Of a DNA stretch of 64,000 bases, positions 55,529 to 63,598 are shown one piece after another (position 1 is the first letter of the stretch; every line of letters begins with the position of its first letter). The position numbers and the translations under genes are program-made. The stretch spans positions 62,001 to 126,000 of the forward strand of contig CAVZJM010000014.1 of assembly GCA_963775625.1 (NCBI GenBank), written 5' to 3'. Below the pieces are notes generated by a model, which saw only the letters and a list, made by a program, of their open reading frames with translations, was not told the origin of the DNA and made no database searches. This stretch comes from JAIBJN01 sp963775625. Its GTDB lineage: Bacteria; Actinomycetota; Thermoleophilia; Gaiellales; Gaiellaceae.

Positions 55529-56842
55529 GTGGGTGCCGAGGCGATCTTCGAGCCGCTCACGCTCGGGCCGCTGACCGTCAAGAACCGTGTTCTCCGCTCC
55601 AGCGTCGCCGGGCGCTTCGACAGCTACGACGGCTCGGGGACGCCGGTCCGCGTCAACTGGGATCTCCGTTTCGCCCGCGGCGGCGTCGGCGCGATCATCT
55701 CCTCGAACGCGCCCATTCACCCGCGCGGGGGCATCGTTCCCGGCTACGCGCACATCGACTCGGACGAGTCGATCCCGTTCTGGCGTCAGCTCGGCGAGCG
55801 CGTGCGGCAAGCCGGCTGCCGGTACATCCTCCAGATCGTCCACGCCGGGCGGGAGCGGATCGTCCCGTTCCTCCAGTGGGACAAGGCGCTGTCGGCCTCG
55901 AGCAAGCCGGAACCGCTCAACGGCTTCCCGGCCGAGGCGATGACGGTGCAGGAGATCGCCGAAGTCGTCGAGATGTTCGCGCAGGCGGCGCGGCGGGCGC
56001 AGGAGGCCGGGCTCGACGGGGTCGAGGTCGCCGGCGCCAACGGCATGCTGCCGACGCAGTTCCTCTCCTCGGCGATCAACGACCGCAAGGACGTCTACGG
56101 CGGCCCGCTCGAGAACCGCGCCCGCTTCGGGCTCGAGGTCGTGCGCGCAATCCGGGAGTCGGTCGGGCCCGAGTTCTGCGTGGGCTACAAGATCTCGATC
56201 CAGGAGCGGCTCGACGAGCTGATGCCGTGGCTCAAGCGCGGGAACACGCTGGAGGAGTCGCTGCAAATGTGCCGCTGGCTCGAGGAGGCCGGCGCCGACT
56301 ACCTCCACGTGAGCGCCGGCGGCGGCTTTCCGCACCCGCGTAACCCCGCCGGCGAGTTCCCGGCCGCGCAGGTCGTGAAGACGTACGACACGATCCTGTC
56401 GAGCGGCAGGTACACCTTCCGCAACTACCTCACCTTCCGCACGCCCGTGCTTGCCAGGGCCTTCGGCTGGTGGTGGACGCGCCCGCACCGCGCCGGCGAG
56501 ATCGAGGGACTCAACCTCGCCGACTCGCGCGCCGTGAAGCAGGTCGTCTCCATCCCGGTCGTCGTCACCGGCGGCTTCCAGACCGCCTCGGTGATCGCCC
56601 GCGCGATCGAGCGCGGCGACTGCGACGGCGTCACGATCGCGCGCCCGCTCGTCGCCAACCCCGACCTCGTCCGCCACTTCGAGGAGGGGCTCGACCGTGC
56701 GCCGCGGCCGTGCACGTACTGCAACAAGTGCCTGTTCAGCTTCATCGAGCACCCGCTCGCCTGCTACGAGGAGGCGCGCTTCGACTCCCGCGAGGAGATG
56801 CTGCGCGAAGCGCTCGCCGTCTACGAGACAACCGAGCCATGA
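55529..56842 (+). CDS. NADH:flavin oxidoreductase family, paralogue 2 with altered active-site motif
   Basis: It is 437 residues from GTG 55529, one base after the previous stop. The overall fold markers match paralogue 1 (GAEAIFEPLTLGPLTVKNRV; YILQIVHAGRERIVPFLQWD). At the substrate-binding site it reads VEVAGANGMLPTQFLSSAIN: Ala replaces His and Met replaces Tyr in the H-x-x-N-G-Y-L motif, while Asn is kept. The Cys set CTYCNKCLFSFIEHPLACYE is retained. It may have a different substrate or a structural/regulatory role. The stop overlaps paralogue 3 start as ATGA. Confidence 0.87.
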   Translation: MGAEAIFEPLTLGPLTVKNRVLRSSVAGRFDSYDGSGTPVRVNWDLRFARGGVGAIISSNAPIHPRGGIVPGYAHIDSDESIPFWRQLGERVRQAGCRYILQIVHAGRERIVPFLQWDKALSASSKPEPLNGFPAEAMTVQEIAEVVEMFAQAARRAQEAGLDGVEVAGANGMLPTQFLSSAINDRKDVYGGPLENRARFGLEVVRAIRESVGPEFCVGYKISIQERLDELMPWLKRGNTLEESLQMCRWLEEAGADYLHVSAGGGFPHPRNPAGEFPAAQVVKTYDTILSSGRYTFRNYLTFRTPVLARAFGWWWTRPHRAGEIEGLNLADSRAVKQVVSIPVVVTGGFQTASVIARAIERGDCDGVTIARPLVANPDLVRHFEEGLDRAPRPCTYCNKCLFSFIEHPLACYEEARFDSREEMLREALAVYETTEP

Positions 56843-58146
56843 ACGCCGACGCGATCTTCGAGCCGCTCCGCTTCCGCAGCCTCGAGGTTGGAAACCGCAT
56901 CTTCCGCTCGAACGTCGCCGGGAGACTCGACGACTACGACGGCGGCGGGACGCCGACGCGGATCAACTGGGAGCTGAAGTTCGCGCGCGGCGGCGTGGGC
57001 GCGATCGTCTCCTCGTGGACGGCGGTCGACGAGCGGGGCAAGATCGTCCCGGGCTTCGCCGGGATCGAGACGGACGAGCGCATCCCCTTCTGGCGCGAGC
57101 TGGGAAAGCGCGTCCACGAGCACGACTGCCGCTACATCCTCCAGCTCGCCCACGCCGGCCGGCAGCGGGACGTGCCGACGGTCGCCTTCGGCAAGGGGCT
57201 CTCCTCGACGAGCAAGCCCGACCCGCTGCACGGCTTCGAGGCCGAGCGCGCGACGAGGGCCGACCTCGAGCAGATCAAGCGCTCGTTCGCCGCGGCGGCG
57301 CGGCGCGCCCGCGAGGCCTCGCTCGACGGGATCGAGGTCCACGGCGCCAACGGCTACCTCTTCACGCAGTTCCTCTCGTCGGCGATCAACGACAGAACGG
57401 ACGAGTACGGCGGCACGCTCGAGAACCGTGCCCGTCTTCTCATTGAGACGGTGGAGGCGATTCGCGCCGAGATCGGCCACGACTTCCACCTGCAGGTGAA
57501 GATCTCGACGACGGAGCACGCGGATGCCTTCCTCCCCTGGCTGGGGAAGGGGAACACGATCGAGGACTCGGTGCAGGTCTGCCGCTGGCTCGAGGAGGCC
57601 GGCGCGGACGCGATCCACGTCTCCTCCGGCAGCACGTTCCCGCACCCGGAGAACCCGGCGGGCGAGTTCTCGCTGGAGGACATGGTGCGCACCTACGACG
57701 TCATGCTCTCGAGCGGGAAGAGCACGTTTCGCAACTACCTCCTCTTCCGGGCCTGGCCGGCGAACCGTGTCATGAAGGCCCGCTGGGAGCGCGACCCGGA
57801 CGAGGTTCCCGGGCGCTCGCTGCCCGACGCCCGGGCGGTCAAGCAGGCTGTGGGGATCCCGGTCATCGTCACCGGCGGCTTCCAGCAGGCCTCGTTGATC
57901 GCCGGCGCCCTCGAGCGGGGCGATTGCGACGCCGTCTCGATCGCACGCGGGCTCGTGGCGAACAACGACCTCGTCGAGCTCTTCCGAGCCGGCCACGACC
58001 TGCCGCCGCGGCCGTGCACGTACTGCAACAAGTGCCTCTACAACGTGCTCGAGCATCCGATCGGCTGCTACGACGAGCGGCGCTTTCCCTCGCGGGAGGC
58101 GATGATCGAGGAGATCATGTCCGTCTACACGCCGGCAAGCCAATGA
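56839..58146 (+). CDS. NADH:flavin oxidoreductase family, paralogue 3
   Basis: It is 435 residues. Active-site and cofactor elements are complete: YILQLAHAGRQRDVPTVAFG, GIEVHGANGYLFTQFLSSAI (H-x-x-N-G-Y), NDRTDEYGGTLENRARLLIE, and IPVIVTGGFQQASLIAGALE. The Cys set CTYCNKCLYNVLEHPIGCYD is present and again no C-terminal domain follows. It is the paralogue closest to canonical members. It overlaps the patatin gene start by 4 bases (ATGA). Confidence 0.88.
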   Translation: MNADAIFEPLRFRSLEVGNRIFRSNVAGRLDDYDGGGTPTRINWELKFARGGVGAIVSSWTAVDERGKIVPGFAGIETDERIPFWRELGKRVHEHDCRYILQLAHAGRQRDVPTVAFGKGLSSTSKPDPLHGFEAERATRADLEQIKRSFAAAARRAREASLDGIEVHGANGYLFTQFLSSAINDRTDEYGGTLENRARLLIETVEAIRAEIGHDFHLQVKISTTEHADAFLPWLGKGNTIEDSVQVCRWLEEAGADAIHVSSGSTFPHPENPAGEFSLEDMVRTYDVMLSSGKSTFRNYLLFRAWPANRVMKARWERDPDEVPGRSLPDARAVKQAVGIPVIVTGGFQQASLIAGALERGDCDAVSIARGLVANNDLVELFRAGHDLPPRPCTYCNKCLYNVLEHPIGCYDERRFPSREAMIEEIMSVYTPASQ

Positions 58147-59375
58147 GCGAAGCGACCCAGCACGGGATCTCGACCTACCTGCCCGAGAAGGAGCGCCGGG
58201 GCCTCGCCTTCTGCATGTCGGGGGGCGGGTATCGCGCCGCCCTCTTCCACCTGGGGGCGCTGCGGAGGCTCAACGAGCTCGGGGTGCTGTCGCAGGTCGA
58301 CACCTTCACCTCGGTCTCGGGCGGAAGCATCATGGCGGCTCAGCTGGCAACGTTCCTGGCCGGAGCAGAGCGCCGGCCGGGCACGCAGATCGAGGGCTTC
58401 GACGCGGGCGTCGCCGATCCGATGAGGGCCTTCGTCAGCAGGGACATCCGCACGGGCGCCGCCCTGGCCAGGCTCCACCCGCGCAACTGGCTCGTGCCCG
58501 GCGCGCAGAGCGAGGCGCTCGCGGAGGCCTACGCGCAGGGGCCGGCCCCCGGCAGGCTCGCGGACCTTCCCGAGCAGCCGCGCTTCGTCTTCCTCGCCAG
58601 CGACATGCGCTTCCGCAACCAGTGGGTCTTCGACACCGGCGAGCGCCGCGTCGGGAGCCGGCCGGCCGGCTACGCGCCGCTCGATGACTGGACGCTCGCG
58701 GACGCGGTGGCGGCGTCCTCGTGTGTCCCCGGCGCCTTCGGCGTCGTGCACACGAAGTGGGAGCCCTCGGCGCTCGCCGGCGGATCGTACGAGGAGCCCG
58801 ACCGCGACCGGCTCGTCCGCGAGATCGACCTCTCCGACGGCGGCATGTTCGACAACCTCGGGCTCGAGCCCGTTTGGCGCGACCACAAGGCCGTGCTCGT
58901 CTCCGATGCCGCGCCGTCCTTCAAGCCGGACCCCGACGTCGGCTGGCTCTGGAGCGCGCTTCGCCAGGGCGTCATCCTGCTCGAGCAGGCGACCGAGGTG
59001 CGCAAGCGCTGGCTCGTTGCCAACTTCATCGACGAGACGATGCAAGGGGCCTACTGGGGCATCGCCTCGCGACCGGCGAGCTACGAGCTCGACCCTCCGC
59101 CGGAGGCCTACTCGGAAGGCTTCATCCGCAACTTCATCGCGCCGATCCGCATCGACCTGGACGAGTTCTCCCCCGGCGAGATCGCCGTCCTCGAGAACCA
59201 CGGCTACCTGATGGCCGACATCGCCCTCCGCAAGCACGGCGAAGGAGTCGTCGCGGGCATGCTGCCGGAGACCGGCGTTCCCCACCCCGGGTGGCTGGAC
59301 GAGGCCAAGGCCGCGAGCGCCCTGCGCAAGAGCGGCAAGACGCGGATCTTCTTCCGGCCGCGCGTGAACCCCTAG
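58143..59375 (+). CDS. patatin-like phospholipase
   Basis: This 410-residue protein has GLAFCMSGGGYRAALFHLGA (oxyanion hole G-G-G-x-R/K), then the nucleophile VDTFTSVSGGSIMAAQLATF (S-x-S-G-G, G-x-S-x-G type) and the catalytic Asp in VREIDLSDGGMFDNLGLEPV (D-G-G). It should hydrolyse acyl esters of lipids, in the cytoplasm or at the membrane. Being last in a coupled operon with three flavin oxidoreductases and a phosphoesterase, it could release an acyl substrate for them, but that is an inference. The stop overlaps the convergent oxidase stop within CTAG. Confidence 0.9.
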   Translation: MSEATQHGISTYLPEKERRGLAFCMSGGGYRAALFHLGALRRLNELGVLSQVDTFTSVSGGSIMAAQLATFLAGAERRPGTQIEGFDAGVADPMRAFVSRDIRTGAALARLHPRNWLVPGAQSEALAEAYAQGPAPGRLADLPEQPRFVFLASDMRFRNQWVFDTGERRVGSRPAGYAPLDDWTLADAVAASSCVPGAFGVVHTKWEPSALAGGSYEEPDRDRLVREIDLSDGGMFDNLGLEPVWRDHKAVLVSDAAPSFKPDPDVGWLWSALRQGVILLEQATEVRKRWLVANFIDETMQGAYWGIASRPASYELDPPPEAYSEGFIRNFIAPIRIDLDEFSPGEIAVLENHGYLMADIALRKHGEGVVAGMLPETGVPHPGWLDEAKAASALRKSGKTRIFFRPRVNP

Positions 59376-60745
59376 GCCGCCCCCGGGGGCACGTTCGTGT
59401 TCATGTGGAACAGGTTCGCGGGGTCGTACTTCTTCTTGAGCTCGACGAGGCGCTCGTAGTTCGGCCCGTACGCGGCGCGCACCGGGTCGTCGCCGACGTC
59501 GTCCTCGGAGAAGTAGTTGAGGTAGCGGCGATCGGCCAGGAACGGCTCCAGCGCGGCGAAGGTCTCCTTCGTCCAGGCGACGTTCTCGTCGGTCGCCGCC
59601 GGATCCGTCCAGACCGACGTGATCACGAAGTTGTAGCCGGGCTCCCGGTGAGGCACCGCGGTTGCGTCCACGGGCACGCGAGTCACCGCCCCGTGGAAGT
59701 GCTCGAGGAGAGCCGCGCTCATCGGCGACGGGCAGACGGCGAAGCGCTCGAGCAGCTCGTCGATCGCCTCGTCCGACAACCCGCTCAGGAAACCGGACTT
59801 CCAGTAGTTGAGACTTCCTGTGGGATACCCGCCGTCGAGCAGCGAGTTGATGACCGTGTAGGGCAGCGGCCCGAGCTCGACCATGACGGGCGAGCCGAAC
59901 TCCCTGAGGGGCTGCAGATCCTTCTCCGCCTGCTCGGGAGCGCCGATGTGGCAGGCGACGACGAGCGCGAGCTTCGTGCCGGAGCCATCGGGCGCGTGCC
60001 CGACGCCGGCGAAGGTCATGAGCTCCTCCGGCGCCTTCGCGGTGAAGTCCCTGTAGAAGCGGAGGAAGTCCGCGGCCGCGTCGAACGGGTGCGCGACAAG
60101 CCCACCGATGACAACGGGCCCGACCTCGTGGAGGCGGTACTCGAAGGACGAGACGACGCCGAAGTTGGCCCCGGCCCCGCGGAGCCCCCAGAACAGATCG
60201 GCGTTCTCCTGCTCGCTCGTGGTGAGCGTGCGCCCGTCCGCAGTGACGATCCGGGCTGAGAGCAGGTTGTCCGTGGCCATGCCGTACGTGGGCATGAGCC
60301 ACCCGATGCCGCCTCCGAGCGTCAGCCCTGCGATTCCGGTGGTCGAGATCACGCCGCCCGTGACCGCGAGGCCGTGAAGCTGCGTCTCGCGGTTCAGCTG
60401 CGACCAGTTGACCCCCGGCTGGACGCGCGCAGCCCGTGTCGACGGGTCGACGTGGATGCCCTTCATCAGCGAGAGGTCGATCATCATTCCCCCCTCGGTG
60501 ACGGCGCGTCCGGCGACGCTGTGGCCCCCGCCGCGGATCGAGATCTCGAGGCCCGCGTCTCGCGCGAACGCGACCGCGTCGGCGATGTCGGCTTCTCCGA
60601 GACAGCGCGCGATCAGCGCCGGCCGCTTGTCGATCAGCCCGTTGAAGAGGCGCCTCGCCTCGTCGTATCCCGCCTCTCCGGGCCGAAGGATCTCACCCGA
60701 GAATCCCTCGAGGCCCGCCAGTTCCTGCTCGGTAACCGCAGACAT
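59372..60745 (-). CDS. FAD-binding oxidoreductase of the berberine-bridge/6-HDNO type
   Basis: It is 457 residues. ATG 60745 has AGGAGG 5 bases before it and is preferred over GTG 60751. The FAD-binding PCMH domain has LEISIRGGGHSVAGRAVTEG (His for covalent FAD attachment), VQPGVNWSQLNRETQLHGLA and GLTLGGGIGWLMPTYGMATD. The C-terminus ends with the berberine-bridge domain YDPANLFHMNTNVPPG. No second Cys for bicovalent FAD is in the usual place, so mono-covalent FAD is likely, as in 6-hydroxynicotine oxidase. It oxidises an alcohol or amine with O2; substrate unknown. Confidence 0.9.
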   Translation of the reverse strand: MSAVTEQELAGLEGFSGEILRPGEAGYDEARRLFNGLIDKRPALIARCLGEADIADAVAFARDAGLEISIRGGGHSVAGRAVTEGGMMIDLSLMKGIHVDPSTRAARVQPGVNWSQLNRETQLHGLAVTGGVISTTGIAGLTLGGGIGWLMPTYGMATDNLLSARIVTADGRTLTTSEQENADLFWGLRGAGANFGVVSSFEYRLHEVGPVVIGGLVAHPFDAAADFLRFYRDFTAKAPEELMTFAGVGHAPDGSGTKLALVVACHIGAPEQAEKDLQPLREFGSPVMVELGPLPYTVINSLLDGGYPTGSLNYWKSGFLSGLSDEAIDELLERFAVCPSPMSAALLEHFHGAVTRVPVDATAVPHREPGYNFVITSVWTDPAATDENVAWTKETFAALEPFLADRRYLNYFSEDDVGDDPVRAAYGPNYERLVELKKKYDPANLFHMNTNVPPGAA

Positions 60746-60798
60746 GGGCACCTCCTTGTGCCAGACCGCACGACTCTACGCTCCGAGTGAGCGCAAGG

Positions 60799-61386
60799 CT
60801 AGTAGACCTTCTCGCCCCGTTCCAGCATGGCGACGAACTTCTCCAGCCGCCGCGTCCGCGTCTCCGGCTTCTTCGCGTCCTCGAGCTGGTAGATGATCGC
60901 GTACCGGTTCGACTTGTTCAGGCCGGCCCAGAACCCGGCAGCTTTCGCGCTCGCGTCCAGCGCCTTCCGCAGGTCGTCAGGCATCTCGGCGCTCGCCGGC
61001 GACGCATACGCCGCGTCCCAGCGGCCGTCGGCCTTCGCGAGCTCAACCTGCTCGAGGCCGGCAGCCTTCATCCGGCCCTGCTTCGCCAGCTCCTCGATCT
61101 TTCCGCGGTTGATCCGCGACCACTTGCTCCGCGACCGGCGCGGCGTGAACTTCTGCAGGTAGAAGCGCTCGTCGTAGCCCAAGACCTGGCTGTCGATCCA
61201 GCCGTAGCAGAGGGCGGCCTCGAGAGCCTCCGCATAGACGACGGTCGCTACGCCCGAGCCCTTCTTCGCGAACTTGAGCCAGACGCCGTCGGAACCGGAA
61301 TGCTCGGCGTCGAGCCATGCCTCCCACTCCGCCTGCGAGGCGAAGGCGAGGATCGGCCTGCCGTCCTTCCCCAGCTCGTGGCCCAC
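60799..61386 (-). CDS. YdeI/OmpD-associated family protein
   Basis: This 195-residue protein matches the family known from YdeI: FASQAEWEAWLDAEHSGSDG (start with E-W-x-x-W-L), VWLKFAKKGSGVATVVYAEA, LCYGWIDSQVLGYDERFYLQ (C-x-G-W-I-D), KFTPRRSRSKWSRINRGKIE and the late conserved AFW/NRY-like region KSNRYAIIYQLEDAKKPETR T. The C-terminus is the DUF1905-like binding tail found across the family. The biochemical role is unknown, with links in the family to stress or polymyxin resistance. It ends 53 bases before the oxidase gene start, both leftward. Confidence 0.88.
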   Translation of the reverse strand: MGHELGKDGRPILAFASQAEWEAWLDAEHSGSDGVWLKFAKKGSGVATVVYAEALEAALCYGWIDSQVLGYDERFYLQKFTPRRSRSKWSRINRGKIEELAKQGRMKAAGLEQVELAKADGRWDAAYASPASAEMPDDLRKALDASAKAAGFWAGLNKSNRYAIIYQLEDAKKPETRTRRLEKFVAMLERGEKVY

Positions 61387-61445
61387 GTGGCCAGTATGCG
61401 GAATCGGATCTCAAGCAGCGACCGGGCGAAGCCGATGAGTGGTCC

Positions 61446-61628
61446 GTGCGCGCGACGATCCTCGGCACGGTCGGGGTCCTCTGGGGAGGGGCGATCATCG
61501 CGAGCGGCATCGTGAGCCCCAGCGAGTCGCCCGACGCGGCGCACGTGATCGGCGAGCTGATGGCGATGGCCTTCGGCGCGCTGCTCCTCGCCGCCGGCGC
61601 CCGCGCCCTCGTTCGCCGCTTCCGCTAG
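61446..61628 (+). CDS. small two-helix membrane protein, 60 residues
   Basis: It starts at GTG 61446. There are two hydrophobic helices, TILGTVGVLWGGAIIASGIV and IGELMAMAFGALLLAAGARA, joined by a short loop SPSESPDAAH, with an Arg-rich C-terminus (LVRRFR). No known family was recognised. It is divergent from the YdeI-like gene and convergent with the GMC oxidase gene, sharing a CTAG stop overlap, which supports it being real. Confidence 0.6.
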   Translation: MRATILGTVGVLWGGAIIASGIVSPSESPDAAHVIGELMAMAFGALLLAAGARALVRRFR

Positions 61629-63289
61629 GCGTTTCCGGTAGCCCGGTCTGCGAAGCGGTCGGCCAGCGCCGCGATCGTGAGCGACGGGTTCGGCCCCACC
61701 GGGCCCGGCATGACCGAGCCGTCGGCGATCGTGAAGCCCGGATAGCCGAAGACCTCGCCGTACGGGTCGACGACGCCCTCCTCCGCCGAGCTCCCGAGCG
61801 GGCAGCCGCCGAGCGGGTGCACGGTGATGAGCCTGCCGAGATACCAGGTCGGGTTCCGCTTGAACTTGGCCCCCAGGGCCTCCGCGATCTCGCTCGCGAA
61901 GTCGCCCAGCCGGTCGAAGAACGGCCCCGACTTCCCCTTGACCCAGTCCACCTGGAGCGAACCGTCGTCCGTGAGCGCCATGGCCCCGTCGGGGATGTCC
62001 CGCCCCATCCCGAGCAGGGGGAGCGAGCCGGCCGCGACGCGCGTGTCCGAGAGCAGCTGGGAAACCTCGGCCGAGAGGTCGACCTCGGGATGGCGCCGAA
62101 GCAGGCCCAGGACGACGCGCGCTGCGACCTGGCGCAGGCGCCAGAGCGCGCCGGGGCCCTGCGTCGCCTGAACGAGCCAGGACGCGAACTCGGGGAAGCC
62201 GGCGTCCTCGACGTAGAACCCCCGGCCCTGGCCTCCATCGAGCTCGTCGGGGACGTGGAGCGCGCTCGTGATCACCGGCCCGCGGCTGGGCTCGAGCGGC
62301 CGGTCGGCGCCGAGCGCGAACGTGAGCAGGTCGCCGTTGCCGCCGAAGCGCGTGCCGAGCCTGGCGCTGAGCCCGGGGAACGCGGCCCGGCTCTTGAGGA
62401 GGAGGTAGGTCGAGCCGAGCGTTCCCGCTGCGAGGACGAGCCGGTCGCAGGTCAGCTCTCGCTCCGGGCGCACCTGCGGGTTGCGCGTGTCGATCTTCCG
62501 CCCCTCGTCGGCCGCCTCGTGCTCGACGTAGCGGACGACGTAGCCGCCCCCGTCTCCCGGCTCGAACGAGCGCACCTCATGCCGTGTCCGGATCACGGCG
62601 CCGAGCCGCTTCGCCTCGGAGAGGTAGTTGAGGTCGAGCGTGTTCTTGGAGCCGAAGTTGCAGCCGATGTCGCACTCGCCGACCAGGCGGCAGGTGTAGC
62701 GGGGCACGCCGTGCAGGTTCGGGTGCTCCTCGTGGAGCGGGACGCCGACCGCCGGCGCCTCGCCGTCGTTGGCGAATGTGACCGCGAGCTTCGGGAGGAT
62801 GAACTCACGCCCCAGCTTCTCCGCCACGTCTCTGAGGGCTGCGGTCTTGGCCGTCGTGTCGGCGAACGGGTAGCGCTGCCCGTTCAGCATCGTCTCGACG
62901 CGGTCGTAGTGAGGATCGAGGTCGGACCGGCTCACCGGCCAATGCTCGTAACCGCCGTTCGCCAGGTCCTCCTGGACGAACCAGCGCTCGGGCTTCCGCA
63001 AGAGGACGTTCGCGTAGATGAGCGAGCCGCCTCCCAGCCCGCTCGAGACGACCGCCCCCAGGCCCTTGAAGGACCAGACGTTGAAGAGCCCGTAGAGGCC
63101 CTCGCTGGGATCCCAGAAGGCCCTCGAGAGCTCGCGCGGGCCGCGCGGGAAGGAGCCCGGCGGATAGGGCTTCCCGCGCTCGAGGACGCAGACCGACCTG
63201 CCCGCCTCGGCCAGCCTGTAGGCGAGCACGGAGCCGCCGAAGCCGGAGCCGACCACGATTGCGTCGAAGTGCGTGTCGCTCGCCGCCAC
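61625..63289 (-). CDS. GMC-type (cholesterol-oxidase-like) FAD oxidoreductase
   Basis: This 554-residue protein has FDAIVVGSGFGGSVLAYRLA (G-x-G-x-x-G), VVSSGLGGGSLIYANVLLRK (the cholesterol-oxidase-type G-G-G-S), CRLVGECDIGCNFGSKNTLD with three cysteines, and the active-site end ITVHPLGGCPLGSSAEEGVV and PVGPNPSLTIAALADRFAD (His and Asn pair). It should oxidise a sterol-like, terpenoid or other bulky alcohol. The cysteines in the third block are common to a bacterial subgroup. It is convergent with the 60-residue membrane protein gene. Upstream lies the leuA leader region. Confidence 0.88.
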   Translation of the reverse strand: MAASDTHFDAIVVGSGFGGSVLAYRLAEAGRSVCVLERGKPYPPGSFPRGPRELSRAFWDPSEGLYGLFNVWSFKGLGAVVSSGLGGGSLIYANVLLRKPERWFVQEDLANGGYEHWPVSRSDLDPHYDRVETMLNGQRYPFADTTAKTAALRDVAEKLGREFILPKLAVTFANDGEAPAVGVPLHEEHPNLHGVPRYTCRLVGECDIGCNFGSKNTLDLNYLSEAKRLGAVIRTRHEVRSFEPGDGGGYVVRYVEHEAADEGRKIDTRNPQVRPERELTCDRLVLAAGTLGSTYLLLKSRAAFPGLSARLGTRFGGNGDLLTFALGADRPLEPSRGPVITSALHVPDELDGGQGRGFYVEDAGFPEFASWLVQATQGPGALWRLRQVAARVVLGLLRRHPEVDLSAEVSQLLSDTRVAAGSLPLLGMGRDIPDGAMALTDDGSLQVDWVKGKSGPFFDRLGDFASEIAEALGAKFKRNPTWYLGRLITVHPLGGCPLGSSAEEGVVDPYGEVFGYPGFTIADGSVMPGPVGPNPSLTIAALADRFADRATGNA

Positions 63290-63407
63290 GTCGTCGGCGA
63301 GGCTAACACCGGGAGTGCCGCGCGCACCTCCTTGAACGGGTTTGCAGACTCGTCACACCGTTGGGGCTTGACAAGCGCACCCCGCAATCACCACACTTCA
63401 ACGCAGC

Positions 63408-63506
63408 TTGACGAGGCATGCCATCACATCGCTCGGCGTCACCGGCTCCGCCCGGACGCTCGCGCTCGCCCTCGTCCTCATCCTCATCGCCATTCTCCCC
63501 CTCTAG
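63408..63506 (+). CDS. Leu/Ile-rich leader peptide of leuA (attenuator)
   Basis: TTG 63408 to TAG 63506 encodes 32 residues ending TLALALVLILIAILPL. Nine of the last 16 codons are leucine or isoleucine (CTC, ATC, ATT). The run ends at TAG inside the hairpin that follows, as expected of ribosome-controlled attenuation. The start is not a usual ATG and no other in-frame ATG exists after the upstream TGA (63370), so the start is uncertain. Stalling at scarce Leu codons would change pairing of the downstream hairpins. Confidence 0.7.
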   Translation: MTRHAITSLGVTGSARTLALALVLILIAILPL

Positions 63507-63514
63507 GGGGAGAA
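63493..63514 (+). promoter_or_regulatory. attenuator hairpin overlapping the leader peptide end
   Basis: TTCTCCCCC (63493-63501) and GGGGGAGAA (63506-63514) form a perfect 9-bp stem with loop TCTA. The left arm is the last leader codons and the stop codon lies in the loop/right arm. A ribosome reaching the stop would block this stem; one stalled earlier on Leu codons would allow it to form. Confidence 0.65.
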
Positions 63515-63568
63515 CGCGACTCACGCGCCGAGCAGGCGCACACGCCGACCTGACCACAGGAGCAATGC

Positions 63569-63584
63569 GCCTCCAGACGGAGGC
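63569..63584 (+). promoter_or_regulatory. small hairpin just before the leuA ribosome-binding site
   Basis: GCCTCC (63569-63574) and GGAGGC (63579-63584) pair perfectly with loop AGAC, and AGAGAGG follows at 63586-63592 as the leuA ribosome-binding site. It may expose or hide that site depending on the upstream hairpin. Confidence 0.5.
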
Positions 63585-63598
63585 AGAGAGGATGAGCA

